The notes: generated by a model not told the origin, from the letters alone. A stretch of 64,000 bases of DNA from Agromyces aurantiacus (GCF_016907355.1 NZ_JAFBBW010000001.1:1860001-1924000); one strand, 5' to 3'; positions 44,291-53,765 are shown, counted from the first letter of the stretch. Translations and numbers: made by a program.

Positions 44291-45529
44291 TCAGGCGAGC
44301 GCGCGTTCGAGCGCTGCGGCCTGGTGGCGGTGCCCGGCGGTCTCGTAGCCGACGATGAGCACGACGGGGGAGAGCGCTGCGACCACGATGCCGGTGCCCA
44401 TCGTCGCCCCGAGCGTCACGATCCACGCGGCGACCGCGAGCGGCACGAGGCTGGCGGCGAACATCGCGGCCCGGAACGCGTCGACCCGCCTCAGGAGCAG
44501 CGTCTCGAGCACGAACAGCACGATCACGAACACCGCGACCGGCACGGCGACGGCCACCACGGCCACGACGTCGTCGACCGTCGCGGTCTCCTCGACCACG
44601 AGCGCGGCCACGTGCAGCCCGGCGCCGGTGGCCGCGACCGCGCCGAACACCGGGATGTGCCCGTACCCCCACGCGAACGCCGCCCATCCCCTCCGCCGGG
44701 CCAGGAGGGGCGCGAAGGGCATGAGGAAGTACACCCACCACATGCCGAACGCGAGCAGGGTGCCCCCGAAAGCCGTCAGCACCGCCTCGAGGTCCCAGCC
44801 CTGCTCCTCGACCACGGCCGAGATGGCGAGGACCGTGCCGACCACGACCTCGCCGAGGGTGATGATCACGAGCAGGCCGTAGCGTTCGGCGATGTGGTGC
44901 GGATGCCACGGCGTCCCGCCGTCGCGCCGCTCGGCGATCACCGGCACGGCGAGCTCGCACGCCACGAGGATCGCCCATCCCGCGAAGGCGCCCTCGAGCG
45001 ACGGCGAGGCCACGAGCAGGGCGACCCAGCCGACCTGCACGATCGAGACGAGCGAGGCGTAGGTGAGGGCGGTCCGCCGCCGGGCGGGATCGTGCCGAGC
45101 CGCGCGCAGCCAGAGCGCCACCACGGCCACGCGCATCACGACGTACCCGGCGATGACCACGCGGTTCTCGAGGTCGGCGCCCGCATCGATCGAGGCGTAG
45201 GTCTCGGGCAGCCCGAGCGCGAGCATGATGACGCCGATCATCTGCACCATCGTGGCGATGCGGAAGAAGACGTCGTCGTTGTCGTAGGCGGAGGCCAGCC
45301 AGGCGTAGGTGATCCACGCCCAGCAGATCGCGAACAGCGCGAACGTGAACCCCATGAGGGCCGGCCCCGTGCTGCCGGCCGCGAGCAGGTTCGCGGCCTG
45401 CGTGCCCGCCTGGCTGAAGGCGACCACGAACACGAGGTCGTAGAACAGCTCGAGCGGGGTGGCGGTGCGGTGGGGTTCGAGGGGGTCCCGTCCGCGCATC
45501 GGCCGGAGGCGGTGGGTGAGCTCGCTCAT
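44291..45529 (-). CDS. ltrA: Low temperature requirement A (LtrA) family membrane protein
   Basis: A 412-residue integral membrane protein with about twelve helices. The family signature TPLELFYDLVFVVAFSQAG follows the short N-terminus. FALFAICWAWITYAWLASAY, with its Asp-Asn-Asp-Asp sequence just after it, is the second conserved block. LtrA was named for a Listeria mutant unable to grow in the cold; its biochemical role is not known. It lies 25 bases downstream of the thiolase gene on the same strand and may be co-transcribed with it. Confidence 0.9.
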   Translation of the reverse strand: MSELTHRLRPMRGRDPLEPHRTATPLELFYDLVFVVAFSQAGTQAANLLAAGSTGPALMGFTFALFAICWAWITYAWLASAYDNDDVFFRIATMVQMIGVIMLALGLPETYASIDAGADLENRVVIAGYVVMRVAVVALWLRAARHDPARRRTALTYASLVSIVQVGWVALLVASPSLEGAFAGWAILVACELAVPVIAERRDGGTPWHPHHIAERYGLLVIITLGEVVVGTVLAISAVVEEQGWDLEAVLTAFGGTLLAFGMWWVYFLMPFAPLLARRRGWAAFAWGYGHIPVFGAVAATGAGLHVAALVVEETATVDDVVAVVAVAVPVAVFVIVLFVLETLLLRRVDAFRAAMFAASLVPLAVAAWIVTLGATMGTGIVVAALSPVVLIVGYETAGHRHQAAALERALA

Positions 45530-45554
45530 CCCACCACCATCCCACCGCCCGAGG

Positions 45555-46739
45555 TCAGCGCGACAGCAGCAGGGCCTCGCCCTGTCCGCCGCCGCCGCAC
45601 AGCGCGACCGCGGCCTTGCCGCCGCCGCGCCGCGAGAGCTCGAGCGCCGCGTGCAGCGCGAGCCGCGCGCCCGACGCGCCGATGGGGTGGCCGAGCGCGA
45701 TCGCGCCGCCGTGGATGTTGACCTTCTCGCGGTCGAGCGAGAGGTCCTTCATCGACTGCAGCGACACCGCGGCGAACGCCTCGTTGATCTCGACGAGGTC
45801 GAGGTCGCCGGCCTGCCATCCCTCGCGCTCGAGGGCAGCGGCGATCGCATTGGACGGCTGCGAGTGCAGCGAGTTGTCGGGCCCGGCGACCTGGCCGGAC
45901 GCGCCGACGACCGCGAGCCACGGCAGGCCCCGTTCCTCGGCCCACGCGCGGCTCGCCACGACGACGGCCGCGGCCCCGTCGGAGATCGGCGAGGAGTTGC
46001 CCGCCGTGATGCTGCCGCCCTCGGTGAACGCGGGGCGCAGCCTGCCGAGGACCTCGGGCGTCGAGTCGGGTCGCACGCCCTCGTCGGTCGTGACCACCAC
46101 GGGGTCTCCCTTGCGCTGGGGGATCTCGACGGGCACGATCTCGGTGTCGAAGAGGCCCTCGGCCTGGGCCTTCCCGGCGCGGACGTGCGAGGCCGAGGCG
46201 ATCTCGTCCTGTTCGGCTCGGCCGAGGCCGTAGCGCGCGTTGAACCGCTCGGTGGACGAACCCATCGACTCGTGGTCGAACGCGTCGGTCAGTCCGTCGT
46301 GCGCGGTGACGTCGAGCAGCTCGATCGAGCCGTAGAGGTGGCCCTTGCGCGACGCGGGGAGCACGTGCGGGGCGTTGGTCATGGACTCCTGGCCGCCGGC
46401 CACGACGACCTCCGCCTCGCCGAGGCGGATCAGGCGCGCGGCATCCGCGATCGCGACGAGGCCGGAGAGGCAGACCTTGTTGAGCGTGATGGCGGGCACG
46501 CGCCACGGGATGCCCGCCGCGACGGCCGACTGCTTGGCCGGGTTCTGGCCGGCGCCGGCCTGGAGCACCTGGCCCATGATCACCGCATCCACGTCGTCGG
46601 GGGAGACCCCCGCCTTCTCGAGCGCGCCGCGGATGGCGACGGTGCCGAGCTCGACGGCCGAGCGCGCGGCGAGCCCGCCCATGATGCGGCCGAACGGGGT
46701 GCGGGCGCCGGCGACGATGACGACGTCGGGGAAGCTCAT
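45555..46739 (-). CDS. Acetyl-CoA C-acetyltransferase (thiolase)
   Basis: Cleaves acetoacetyl-CoA with CoA into two acetyl-CoA, or runs in reverse. It has 394 residues. The acyl-carrying Cys90 is in NKVCLSGL, the general-base His in GGAIALGHPIGASGARL, and the second catalytic Cys in CGGGGQGEALL. ATG 46739 lies behind aaggag; the frame extends upstream to 46784 without similarity. It is divergent from the operon holding 3-hydroxybutyrate dehydrogenase and CoA-transferase, whose product acetoacetyl-CoA it would cleave. A TetR-operator-like sequence lies in the shared promoter region. Confidence 0.95.
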   Translation of the reverse strand: MSFPDVVIVAGARTPFGRIMGGLAARSAVELGTVAIRGALEKAGVSPDDVDAVIMGQVLQAGAGQNPAKQSAVAAGIPWRVPAITLNKVCLSGLVAIADAARLIRLGEAEVVVAGGQESMTNAPHVLPASRKGHLYGSIELLDVTAHDGLTDAFDHESMGSSTERFNARYGLGRAEQDEIASASHVRAGKAQAEGLFDTEIVPVEIPQRKGDPVVVTTDEGVRPDSTPEVLGRLRPAFTEGGSITAGNSSPISDGAAAVVVASRAWAEERGLPWLAVVGASGQVAGPDNSLHSQPSNAIAAALEREGWQAGDLDLVEINEAFAAVSLQSMKDLSLDREKVNIHGGAIALGHPIGASGARLALHAALELSRRGGGKAAVALCGGGGQGEALLLSR

Positions 46740-46794
46740 TTCGGTGGGACTCCTTCGTCTCGGGGTGCGCGGGGCGTGACGCATCCGCTTCGGG

Positions 46795-46824
46795 TTGCGC
46801 GTCGTGCGCGATCGACTCTAGTGT
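46795..46824 (+). promoter_or_regulatory. Sigma70-type promoter of the ABC/ketone-body operon
   Basis: TTGCGC at 46795-46800 and TAGTGT at 46819-46824 are separated by 18 bases, giving a plausible -35/-10 pair about 70 bases before the binding-protein gene. Confidence 0.45.
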
Positions 46825-46829
46825 ACGTT

Positions 46830-46858
46830 CCTGAGACCTGAACCAGCTGTCAGGTTCA
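46830..46858. promoter_or_regulatory. Repeated CCTGA/TCAGG half-sites, candidate TetR operator
   Basis: CCTGA at 46830-46834 and 46837-46841 and the inverted TCAGG at 46850-46854 cluster just downstream of the -10 box. ACCTGA (46836-46841) and TCAGGT (46850-46855) form an 8-base-spaced dyad; TGAACC and GGTTCA (46839-46844, 46853-46858) form a second. The position suits repression by the TetR protein encoded in the operon. Confidence 0.5.
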
Positions 46859-46892
46859 CCCGACACCGACGTCATCCAGAGAGGCTCACAGC

Positions 46893-48095
46893 ATGCGAGT
46901 TACACCGAAGTACCTCGCGCCGGCGCTCGTCGCCGCCGCGGCCACGGCCATCACGCTGGCCGGTTGCGCACCGACCACCCCCGCGGGAGGCGACGCCGGC
47001 GACGGCGACGCCGCGCCCGTGGCCATCGGCATGATCACCTCGCAGACCGGGCCGCTCGCGGCCTACGGCGAGGCCTACACCGCCGGCTTCGAGGCCGGCC
47101 TCGACTACGCGACCGAGGGCACCGGCGAGGTCGACGGGCGCGAGCTCGAGATCACGTGGGAGGACGACCAGGGCAACCCCGACACCGCGGTCGCCAAGGC
47201 GAAGGACCTCATCGGCCAGGGCACCAAGGTCCTCGCCGGCACGGTCGTCTCGGGCATCGCCACCTCGCTCGCCGAGCAGGCCGAGCAGAACGAGATCCTC
47301 TACATCTCCGGCCCCGCCGCGACCGACGCGATCACGGGCGTGAACGACTACACCTTCCGCTCCGGCCGGCAGACCTACCAGGACGTCGCGACGGCCGGCA
47401 CCTTCATCGGCGATGCCGACGGCAAGAAGGTCGTCGTCTTCGCGCAGGACACCGCGTTCGGCCAGGGCAACCTCGCGGCCGTCCAGGCCGTGCTCGGCGG
47501 CCAGGGCGCCGACGTGCAGGGCGTCCTCGTCGCGGAGGACGCGACGGAGTTCACGCCGTTCGCGCAGCAGCTGATCGACGCCCAGCCCGACCTCGTGTTC
47601 GTCGCGTGGGCCGGCGCCTCCTCCGGTGCCATGTGGACCGCGCTGCAGCAGCAGGGCGTGTTCGACGCGGCCCCGGTGGTCACCGGACTCGGCGACGTCG
47701 CGACGTACCAGGCGTACGGCGACGCATCCGGCGACATCTCGTTCCTGAACCACTACTTCGGCGGTGCCGCAGGCACCGACGTGGAGGAGGCGATGATCGC
47801 GTCGCTCGAGGAGAACGGCGCCGAGCCCGACCTCTTCTCGGTCGACGGCTTCGTCGCGGCGCAGATGATCGTGCGAGCCGTCCGCGAGGGCGGCGACGAC
47901 GTCGACGCCATGATCGCCGCGCTCGAGGGCTGGTCGTTCGAGTCGGTCAAGGGCGAGGTCACGGTCCGCGCCGAGGACCACGCGCTCATCCAGCCGATGT
48001 ACCAGGTGAAGCTCGTCGAGGGCGACGCCGGCTGGGAGCCCGAGCTCGTCGAGGAGGTCGACGCCGAGACCGTCGCCCCGCCCGTCGTCGAGTAG
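46893..48095 (+). CDS. Branched-chain-amino-acid-type ABC transporter substrate-binding lipoprotein
   Basis: A 400-residue type I periplasmic-binding-fold protein of the LivK/amide-binding family. Lipobox LAGC with Cys25, an acidic linker (GGDAGDGDAA), then GMITSQTGPLAAYGEAYTAG at about 48, the usual start of the ligand-binding lobe. The ligand is not certain: this family binds branched-chain amino acids, amides, urea and also carboxylates or aromatic acids. The downstream genes for hydroxybutyrate and acetoacetate use point to a short hydroxy- or keto-acid or an ester. It heads the 11-gene co-directional run. Confidence 0.92.
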   Translation: MRVTPKYLAPALVAAAATAITLAGCAPTTPAGGDAGDGDAAPVAIGMITSQTGPLAAYGEAYTAGFEAGLDYATEGTGEVDGRELEITWEDDQGNPDTAVAKAKDLIGQGTKVLAGTVVSGIATSLAEQAEQNEILYISGPAATDAITGVNDYTFRSGRQTYQDVATAGTFIGDADGKKVVVFAQDTAFGQGNLAAVQAVLGGQGADVQGVLVAEDATEFTPFAQQLIDAQPDLVFVAWAGASSGAMWTALQQQGVFDAAPVVTGLGDVATYQAYGDASGDISFLNHYFGGAAGTDVEEAMIASLEENGAEPDLFSVDGFVAAQMIVRAVREGGDDVDAMIAALEGWSFESVKGEVTVRAEDHALIQPMYQVKLVEGDAGWEPELVEEVDAETVAPPVVE

Positions 48096-48131
48096 TCCGA
48101 ACACCCGTCACCGCACCGGAAGCACCGCACC

Positions 48132-48887
48132 ATGACCGACCACGTCGCGCTCGAGCTCGAGCACGTCACCCTCCGCATCGGCGGGGCGCACCTCCTCAAG
48201 GACGTGTCGCTCGCCGTGCCCGAGGGCGAGATGCTCGGCGTCATCGGCCCGAACGGCGCCGGCAAGACCACGCTGTTCAACGTCGCCTCGGGCGTGCTGC
48301 GCCCCACCGAGGGCGTCGTACGCCTCGCGGGCGCCGACGTGACGCGGCATCCCGTGCACCGTCGCGCCGCGGCCGGGCTCGGCCGCACGTTCCAGACCTC
48401 GAGCCTGTTCCCAGCGCTCGACGTGCTCGAGAACGTGCGGCTGGCCGCCCAGGCCCGCGAGGGCCGCGCGGCATCCGTGTTCCGCATCCCGCGGCGCACG
48501 GATGCCGCGACCCGCCGCGCGAGCGCCGCGCTCGAGGAGGTCGGCATGGGCCATCGCGCCGCCGCGACCGCCTCGGGACTCTCGCACGGCGAGAAGCGCA
48601 AGGTCGAGATCGCGATGCTCATCGCGATGGAGCCCCGCGTGATCCTCCTCGACGAGCCCATGGCGGGGGTCGGCTCGGCCGACGTGCCCGCGCTCACCGA
48701 GGTGATCCGCGGGCTCCACCGCGGCGGACGCACCGTGCTCATGGTCGAGCACCACATGGACGTCGTGCTCGGCCTCGCCGACCGGGTCGCCGTCATGCAC
48801 CACGGCGAACTGCTCGCCGCCGACTCCCCGGAGGCCGTCATGGCGAACCCGATCGTCCAGTCCGCGTACCTCGGGAGCGCCGCATGA
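48132..48887 (+). CDS. ABC transporter ATP-binding protein, LivG type
   Basis: A 251-residue ATPase. Walker A GPNGAGKTT at about 40, Q-loop FQTSSLFPALDVLENV, signature LSHGEKRKVEIAM (the LivG variant of LSGGQ), Walker B VILLDEPMAGVG and switch His in VEHHMDVV. The ATG lies 36 bases after the binding-protein gene and the stop overlaps the start of the second ATPase. The region 105-125 (REGRAASVFRIPRRTDAATR) is the variable LivG insertion. Confidence 0.94.
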   Translation: MTDHVALELEHVTLRIGGAHLLKDVSLAVPEGEMLGVIGPNGAGKTTLFNVASGVLRPTEGVVRLAGADVTRHPVHRRAAAGLGRTFQTSSLFPALDVLENVRLAAQAREGRAASVFRIPRRTDAATRRASAALEEVGMGHRAAATASGLSHGEKRKVEIAMLIAMEPRVILLDEPMAGVGSADVPALTEVIRGLHRGGRTVLMVEHHMDVVLGLADRVAVMHHGELLAADSPEAVMANPIVQSAYLGSAA

Positions 48888-49615
48888 ACGCGAGCGCCCC
48901 CGACGCGGAGCCCATCCTCAGCGTCCGCAACCTGTTCGGCCGGATCGCCGGCCAGCAGGTCGTCGAGGACGTCTCCTTCGACGTCCCCGCGACCGGGGTG
49001 ACCGCGCTCCTCGGCCGCAACGGCGTCGGCAAGACGTCGACGATCAAGTCGGTCCTCGGCCTGATCGAGCGCACGGGCGAGATCCGGCTCGCGGGCGAGC
49101 GCATCGACCGGCTGCCGACGCACCGCATCGTGCAGCGCGGCGTCGCGTACGTGCCCGAGGACCGCGAGGTGTTCGGCACGCTGACGGTCGCCGAGAACCT
49201 CCGCCTGGCGGAGCGCGACCGGATGCCGCGGCGCGAGCTCGTGGCCTCGCTCTTCCCCGACCTGCAGGCCCGGCTCGAGCAGCGCGCCGGCACGCTCTCG
49301 GGCGGGCAGCAGCAGATGGTCTCGCTCGCCCGGGCGCTCGTCAACGACAACCGGCTGCTCCTCGTCGACGAGCCCACCAAGGGGCTCGCGCCGCGCATCG
49401 TCGACGAGGTCGCCGATGCGCTCGCCGAGGCCGCCCGCACCACGCCGATCCTGCTCGTCGAGCAGAACCTGCTCGTCGTGCGCCGGCTCGCCGAGCGCGT
49501 GGTCGTGCTCTCGTCGGGTCGGGTCGTGTTCACCGGATCGGCCGCCGAGCTGCTCGACGACCACGACCGCGTGCAGCGCTACCTCGGCGTGCACGACGAA
49601 CGGGAGGCCGCCTGA
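48884..49615 (+). CDS. ABC transporter ATP-binding protein, LivF type
   Basis: A 243-residue ATPase partner of the LivG-type protein. Walker A GRNGVGKTSTIK at about 45, GVAYVPEDREVFGTLTVAEN as Q-loop region, signature LSGGQQQMVSLARAL at about 142, Walker B LLLVDEPTKGLAP and switch Gln/Asn region VEQNLLVV, as usual in LivF. ATG 48884 overlaps the preceding stop and the TGA overlaps the LivH-type ATG. Confidence 0.94.
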   Translation: MNASAPDAEPILSVRNLFGRIAGQQVVEDVSFDVPATGVTALLGRNGVGKTSTIKSVLGLIERTGEIRLAGERIDRLPTHRIVQRGVAYVPEDREVFGTLTVAENLRLAERDRMPRRELVASLFPDLQARLEQRAGTLSGGQQQMVSLARALVNDNRLLLVDEPTKGLAPRIVDEVADALAEAARTTPILLVEQNLLVVRRLAERVVVLSSGRVVFTGSAAELLDDHDRVQRYLGVHDEREAA

Positions 49616-50490
49616 TGGACACGCTCGTCCTCCTGCTCGTCACGGGCCTCGGCCTCGGCGCGCTGTACTTCCTCGTCGCGAGCGGCCTCTCGCTCATCTA
49701 CGGCCTCATGGGCGTGCTCAACTTCGCCCACGGCGCGTTCCTCACGATCGCCGCGTTCCTCGGCTGGGAGGCCGGGCGGCGCATCTCCGACGGCACGTGG
49801 ACCGGCCTCGCGATCTCGGCGGCGGTGGGCATCCTCGTCGGCGCGACCGTCGCCGTGCTCACCGAGGTGCTCGTCATCCGCCGCCTCTACGAACGCCACA
49901 TCGAGCAGGCGCTCGTGACCGTCGGCATCTCGCTCGCCGCGGTCGCGCTGTTCGAGGGCATCTGGGGCACCGACCCGATCTACACCGACCGGCCCGAGTG
50001 GCTCACCCAGACCACCGAGGTCCTCGGCGCGCGCATCTCCAACGACCGGTTCCTGCTCATTGCGTGCGCCGCGCTCGTGCTCGGCGGCATCGTGCTCTTC
50101 CTGCGGAGGACGCGGTACGGCCTCATCATCCGCGCGGGCGTCGAGAACCGGCACATGGTCACCGCGCTCGGCATCGACGTGCGGCGCTCGTTCACGCTCG
50201 TGTTCGCGATCGGCGGCGCCGCGGCCGGCCTCGGCGGCGTGCTCGCCTCGGTCTACTACGGCTACGTGTCGGCCCACCTCGGGTCGGTGCTGCTCATCTT
50301 CGCCTTCATCGTGACCGTCATCGGCGGCCTCGGCTCGCTCACGGGCGCCGCGATCGCCTCGGTGCTCGTGGCGGTGCTGCAGCAGTTCGCCAACTTCTTC
50401 CTCGGCGGCACCGGCGACCTCGTGGTCGTCGTGCTCCTGGCCGCCGTCCTGCTGATCCGGCCGCGTGGACTGATGGGGAAGGCCGCATGA
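49615..50490 (+). CDS. ABC transporter permease, LivH type
   Basis: A 291-residue permease with about eight helices. The N-terminal GLSLIYGLMGVLNFAHGAFL and the cytoplasmic stretch YGLIIRAGVENRHMVTALGI with its EN pair (the ATPase-contacting loop) are typical for LivH. GGLGSLTGAAIASVLVAVL near the C-terminus is the second hallmark. It is coupled by overlap to the genes on both sides. Confidence 0.94.
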   Translation: MDTLVLLLVTGLGLGALYFLVASGLSLIYGLMGVLNFAHGAFLTIAAFLGWEAGRRISDGTWTGLAISAAVGILVGATVAVLTEVLVIRRLYERHIEQALVTVGISLAAVALFEGIWGTDPIYTDRPEWLTQTTEVLGARISNDRFLLIACAALVLGGIVLFLRRTRYGLIIRAGVENRHMVTALGIDVRRSFTLVFAIGGAAAGLGGVLASVYYGYVSAHLGSVLLIFAFIVTVIGGLGSLTGAAIASVLVAVLQQFANFFLGGTGDLVVVVLLAAVLLIRPRGLMGKAA

Positions 50491-51584
50491 CCCGCATGAA
50501 CGCCACGACGCTCCGCCTGCTCGTCGGCGGCATCCTGCTCGTCGTCGCCCTCGCGGCGCTGCCGCTGCTGGCGATCGACATCCCGGGCGTGCTGCCCGGC
50601 CCGACCTACACGCCCGGCACCCTGCAGCTGCTCGCGTTCGCGCTGCTCATCGCGGCGCTGGCGCTGAGCTACCGCATGATGTTCGGCCTCGCGGGCCTGC
50701 TCTCGTTCGGCCACGCGCTGTTCTTCGCCGCGGGCGCCTACGGGCTCGCGATGACGCTCGAGGCGTTCGGCCCGTCCGACTGGCCGAGCCCCGTGGTCTT
50801 CGTCGTCTCGATCGGCATCACGCTCGTGCTCGGGCTCACGCTCGCCGCGACCGTCGGCTCGCTGGCCCTGCGCGTCACGGGCATCTCGTTCGCGATGGTC
50901 ACGCTCGCGTTCGCCCAGGCCGGCTCGGTGCTGATCCGCCGCAACCCGTCGGGCGCCACCGGAGGCGACGAGGGGATCTCGCTCGACACCACGCACGTGC
51001 CGGCCGAGCTCGTCGGCGTGGTCGACACCCGCAACCTGTACTGGACGGCGCTCGGCATCCTCGTGGTCGTCTACCTCGTGGTGCTCTGGGTCGAGAAGAG
51101 CCGCGCGGGCCACGTCGCCGAGGCGATCCGTGAGAACGAGCTGCGCGTGCGGGTCATCGGGCTCCGGCCGTACGACGTGAAGCTCCTCGTCTTCATCGTC
51201 GCCTCGGTGCTCGCCGCGGTCGCCGGCATGGGCTACCTGCTGCTGCAGTCGGGCGCCGCGCCGCGCATCGCCACGGCCGACTTCACGCTCACGCTCCTCG
51301 TGATCGTCGTGCTCGGCGGTGTGGGCGCGCGCTGGGGCGCGATCGTGGGCGGTATCGTCTACACACTGCTCGACCAGCGCCTCACGGCGCTCGCCGGATC
51401 CGACGCGATCGCCGCGCTGCCCGACGTGCTCCGCGTTCCGCTGTCCGAGCCGCTGTTCATCCTGGGCACGCTCTTCGTGCTCGTGGTGCTGTTCCTGCCC
51501 GGGGGCATCGCCGGGCTTCCCGGCCGCCTCGCGACCGGACGGAAGCCGCACCCGGTGGAACCGGAGGAGGCCGTCGATGCCTGA
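50487..51584 (+). CDS. ABC transporter permease, LivM type
   Basis: A 365-residue permease with about ten helices. YRMMFGLAGLLSFGHALFFA near residue 55 and EAIRENELRVRVIGLRPYDV at about 212 (cytoplasmic loop) are LivM features; GGVGARWGAIVGGIVYTLLD follows. The C-terminal tail after LFLPGGIAGLPGRL is hydrophilic. ATG 50487 overlaps the LivH stop; the last eight bases overlap the start of the acyl-CoA ligase. Confidence 0.93.
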   Translation: MTRMNATTLRLLVGGILLVVALAALPLLAIDIPGVLPGPTYTPGTLQLLAFALLIAALALSYRMMFGLAGLLSFGHALFFAAGAYGLAMTLEAFGPSDWPSPVVFVVSIGITLVLGLTLAATVGSLALRVTGISFAMVTLAFAQAGSVLIRRNPSGATGGDEGISLDTTHVPAELVGVVDTRNLYWTALGILVVVYLVVLWVEKSRAGHVAEAIRENELRVRVIGLRPYDVKLLVFIVASVLAAVAGMGYLLLQSGAAPRIATADFTLTLLVIVVLGGVGARWGAIVGGIVYTLLDQRLTALAGSDAIAALPDVLRVPLSEPLFILGTLFVLVVLFLPGGIAGLPGRLATGRKPHPVEPEEAVDA

Positions 51585-53142
51585 CGGGCTGAGGGGGGCC
51601 GATGGGCCCGCCACGCTGGGGCGCTGGACCGCCGACCGCGCCCGCACGTCGCCCGGCGCCGTCGCCGTCGACGACCGAGGCGTGGTCGTGACCTACCGCG
51701 AGCTCGACGACCGCGCCGCGCGGCTCGCCGCCGCGTTCCGGGCGGCGGGGTACGCGGTGGGCGACCGGGTCGCGACCATCACGGGCAACAGCGCCGACCA
51801 CGTCGTGCTCTTCTTCGCGTGCGCCAAGGCCGGGCTCGTGCTCGTGCCGCTCTCCTGGCGGCTCTCGCCGCGCGAGCTCGCCGAGCAGCTCGAGATCGCC
51901 GACCCGGTGCTGCTGCTCGTGGAGGAGGAGTTCCAGTCGCTCGCGCGCGCCACGCTCGACCGGCTCGCGCGCCGGCTGCCGGTCGCCGCCCTCGGCGCGC
52001 ACGGCGTCGAGCAGCGCGTGCCGCACCCGGCCGTTCGCACCGAGGCGCCCGCGACCCGCCTCGAGGTGCACGACCACGACGCGCTGCTCATCGTGTTCAC
52101 CTCGGGCACGACGTCGCGTCCCAAGGGCGCCGTGCTCACGCACGCGAACTGCTTCTGGACCAACCTCTCGCTCTCGAAGACCATCCCCGTGGCCGAGCAC
52201 GACGTCGTGCTCGCGGTCATGCCGCAGTTCCACGTGGGCGGCTGGAACATCCAGCCCCTTCTGGCATGGTGGGCGGGCGCGACGGTCGTGCTCGAGCGCA
52301 CGTTCGACCCGGGTCGCGTGCTGCACCTCATCGCCGAGCGCCGCATCACGACGATGATGGGCGTCCCCGCGAACTACCTCTTCCTCGCGCAGCACCCCGA
52401 CTTCGCGCGGGCCGACCTGTCGAGCCTCGGCCATGCGGTCGTCGGCGGCGCGCCCATGCCGCCCGCGCTGCTGCGCACCTGGCACCGTCGCGGCGTGACG
52501 CTGACGCAGGGCTACGGGCTCACCGAGGCCTCGCCGAACGTGCTCTGCCTTCCCGACCGCGAGGCCACCTCGCGCGTGGGGTCCGCCGGCCTGCCGTACG
52601 CCCACGTCGACGTCGCGGTCGCCGACCCGGCGACGGGGGAGCTCCGCGACGGGCCGGCCGAGGGCGAGCTGCTCGTCTCCGGCCCCGGCGTGTTCGCCGG
52701 GTACTTCCGCGATCCCGATGCGACCGCCGCCGCCCTGCGCGGCGGATGGCTGCACACGGGCGACCTGGTCCGGCGCGACGCCGAGGGCTACTTCACGGTC
52801 GTCGACCGGCTCACCGACGTGTACATCTCCGGCGGCGAGGGCGTCTCGCCCGCCGAGGTCGAGTCGGTGCTGATCGGCCATCCCGCGGTCGCCGACGTGG
52901 CCGTGGTGGGCGTCCCCGACGAGCGCTGGGGCGAGGCGGGGTCGGCGTGGGTCGTGCTGCGCCCCGGTGCGATCACGGATGCCGCGGAGCTGGCCGAGTA
53001 CGCCCGCGGACTGCTCGCGGGGTTCAAGGTCCCGCGCGACATCCGCTTCATCGACGAGATCCCGCGATCATCGGCGACCAAGACCCTGCGCCGGGTGCTC
53101 GCCGAGCGTGCCGCGCGCGAGCACGAGGGGGCCGACGCATGA
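51577..53142 (+). CDS. Acyl-CoA synthetase / AMP-binding enzyme
   Basis: A 521-residue ANL-superfamily ligase activating a carboxylic acid as its CoA thioester through an acyl-AMP. P-loop motif FTSGTTSRPKGAVLTHAN at about 171, GYGLTEASP at about 310, GGWLHTGDL at about 389, and the hinge DRLTDVYISGGEGVSP at about 409. The C-terminal catalytic Lys region reads PRSSATKTLRR; Lys is kept but the usual Thr-Gly before it is altered. ATG 51577 follows ggaggagg. Substrate unknown; in this operon acetoacetate, hydroxybutyrate or a fatty acid are plausible. Confidence 0.9.
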   Translation: MPDGLRGADGPATLGRWTADRARTSPGAVAVDDRGVVVTYRELDDRAARLAAAFRAAGYAVGDRVATITGNSADHVVLFFACAKAGLVLVPLSWRLSPRELAEQLEIADPVLLLVEEEFQSLARATLDRLARRLPVAALGAHGVEQRVPHPAVRTEAPATRLEVHDHDALLIVFTSGTTSRPKGAVLTHANCFWTNLSLSKTIPVAEHDVVLAVMPQFHVGGWNIQPLLAWWAGATVVLERTFDPGRVLHLIAERRITTMMGVPANYLFLAQHPDFARADLSSLGHAVVGGAPMPPALLRTWHRRGVTLTQGYGLTEASPNVLCLPDREATSRVGSAGLPYAHVDVAVADPATGELRDGPAEGELLVSGPGVFAGYFRDPDATAAALRGGWLHTGDLVRRDAEGYFTVVDRLTDVYISGGEGVSPAEVESVLIGHPAVADVAVVGVPDERWGEAGSAWVVLRPGAITDAAELAEYARGLLAGFKVPRDIRFIDEIPRSSATKTLRRVLAERAAREHEGADA

Positions 53143-53765
53143 GCGCGGCACCCCGCACCGCGCGCGGCGAGAAGACCCGGCGCAGGCTCCTCGAGGCCGC
53201 GGAGGACGTGTTCGCCGAGCTCGGCTACACCGAGGCATCCGTCTCGCGCATCACCGACCGCGCCGGCGTCGGGCAGGGCACGTTCTACCTGTACTTCGAC
53301 TCGAAGCTCCAGCTCTTCGAGGAACTCGTCGAGGACCTGAACCGTCGCGTGCGACAGGCGATGAGCGAGGGCGCCGCGAGCGCGACGACGCGCCTCGAGG
53401 CCGAGCGCGCGGGCTTCGCCGCGTTCTTCCGGTTCACGGCCGAGCACCCGGCGCTCTACCGGGTCGTGCGCGAGGCCGAGTTCGTCTCGCCCGGGTCGCT
53501 GCGGCTGCACTACACGCGCATCGTCGAGGGCTACATCGACGGGCTGCGCCAGGCGCAGCAGGACGGTGACATCGGCGACATCGACCCGACCGTGGCCGCG
53601 TGGGCGCTCATGGGCATCGGCGAGATGATCGGCATGCGCTGGGTGCTCTGGGACGACGGCGAGGGCACCGGCGCGGTGCCCGACCACGTGCTCGACGAGA
53701 TGATGCGGTTCATCGGCGGCGCCCTGGGGAGGGGCGCACGTCGCAGCGATGAGGAGGATTCATGA
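53139..53765 (+). CDS. TetR/AcrR family transcriptional regulator
   Basis: A 208-residue regulator with an N-terminal helix-turn-helix at about 12-58 (TRRRLLEAAEDVFAELGYTE; GVGQGTFYLYFDSK) and a larger helical ligand domain. It sits inside the operon between ligase and 3-hydroxybutyrate dehydrogenase genes, with overlaps on both sides, so it is likely an autoregulated local repressor. The effector may be an acyl-CoA or a keto acid. The CCTGA/TCAGG repeats near 46840 are its candidate operator. Confidence 0.93.
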   Translation: MSAAPRTARGEKTRRRLLEAAEDVFAELGYTEASVSRITDRAGVGQGTFYLYFDSKLQLFEELVEDLNRRVRQAMSEGAASATTRLEAERAGFAAFFRFTAEHPALYRVVREAEFVSPGSLRLHYTRIVEGYIDGLRQAQQDGDIGDIDPTVAAWALMGIGEMIGMRWVLWDDGEGTGAVPDHVLDEMMRFIGGALGRGARRSDEEDS

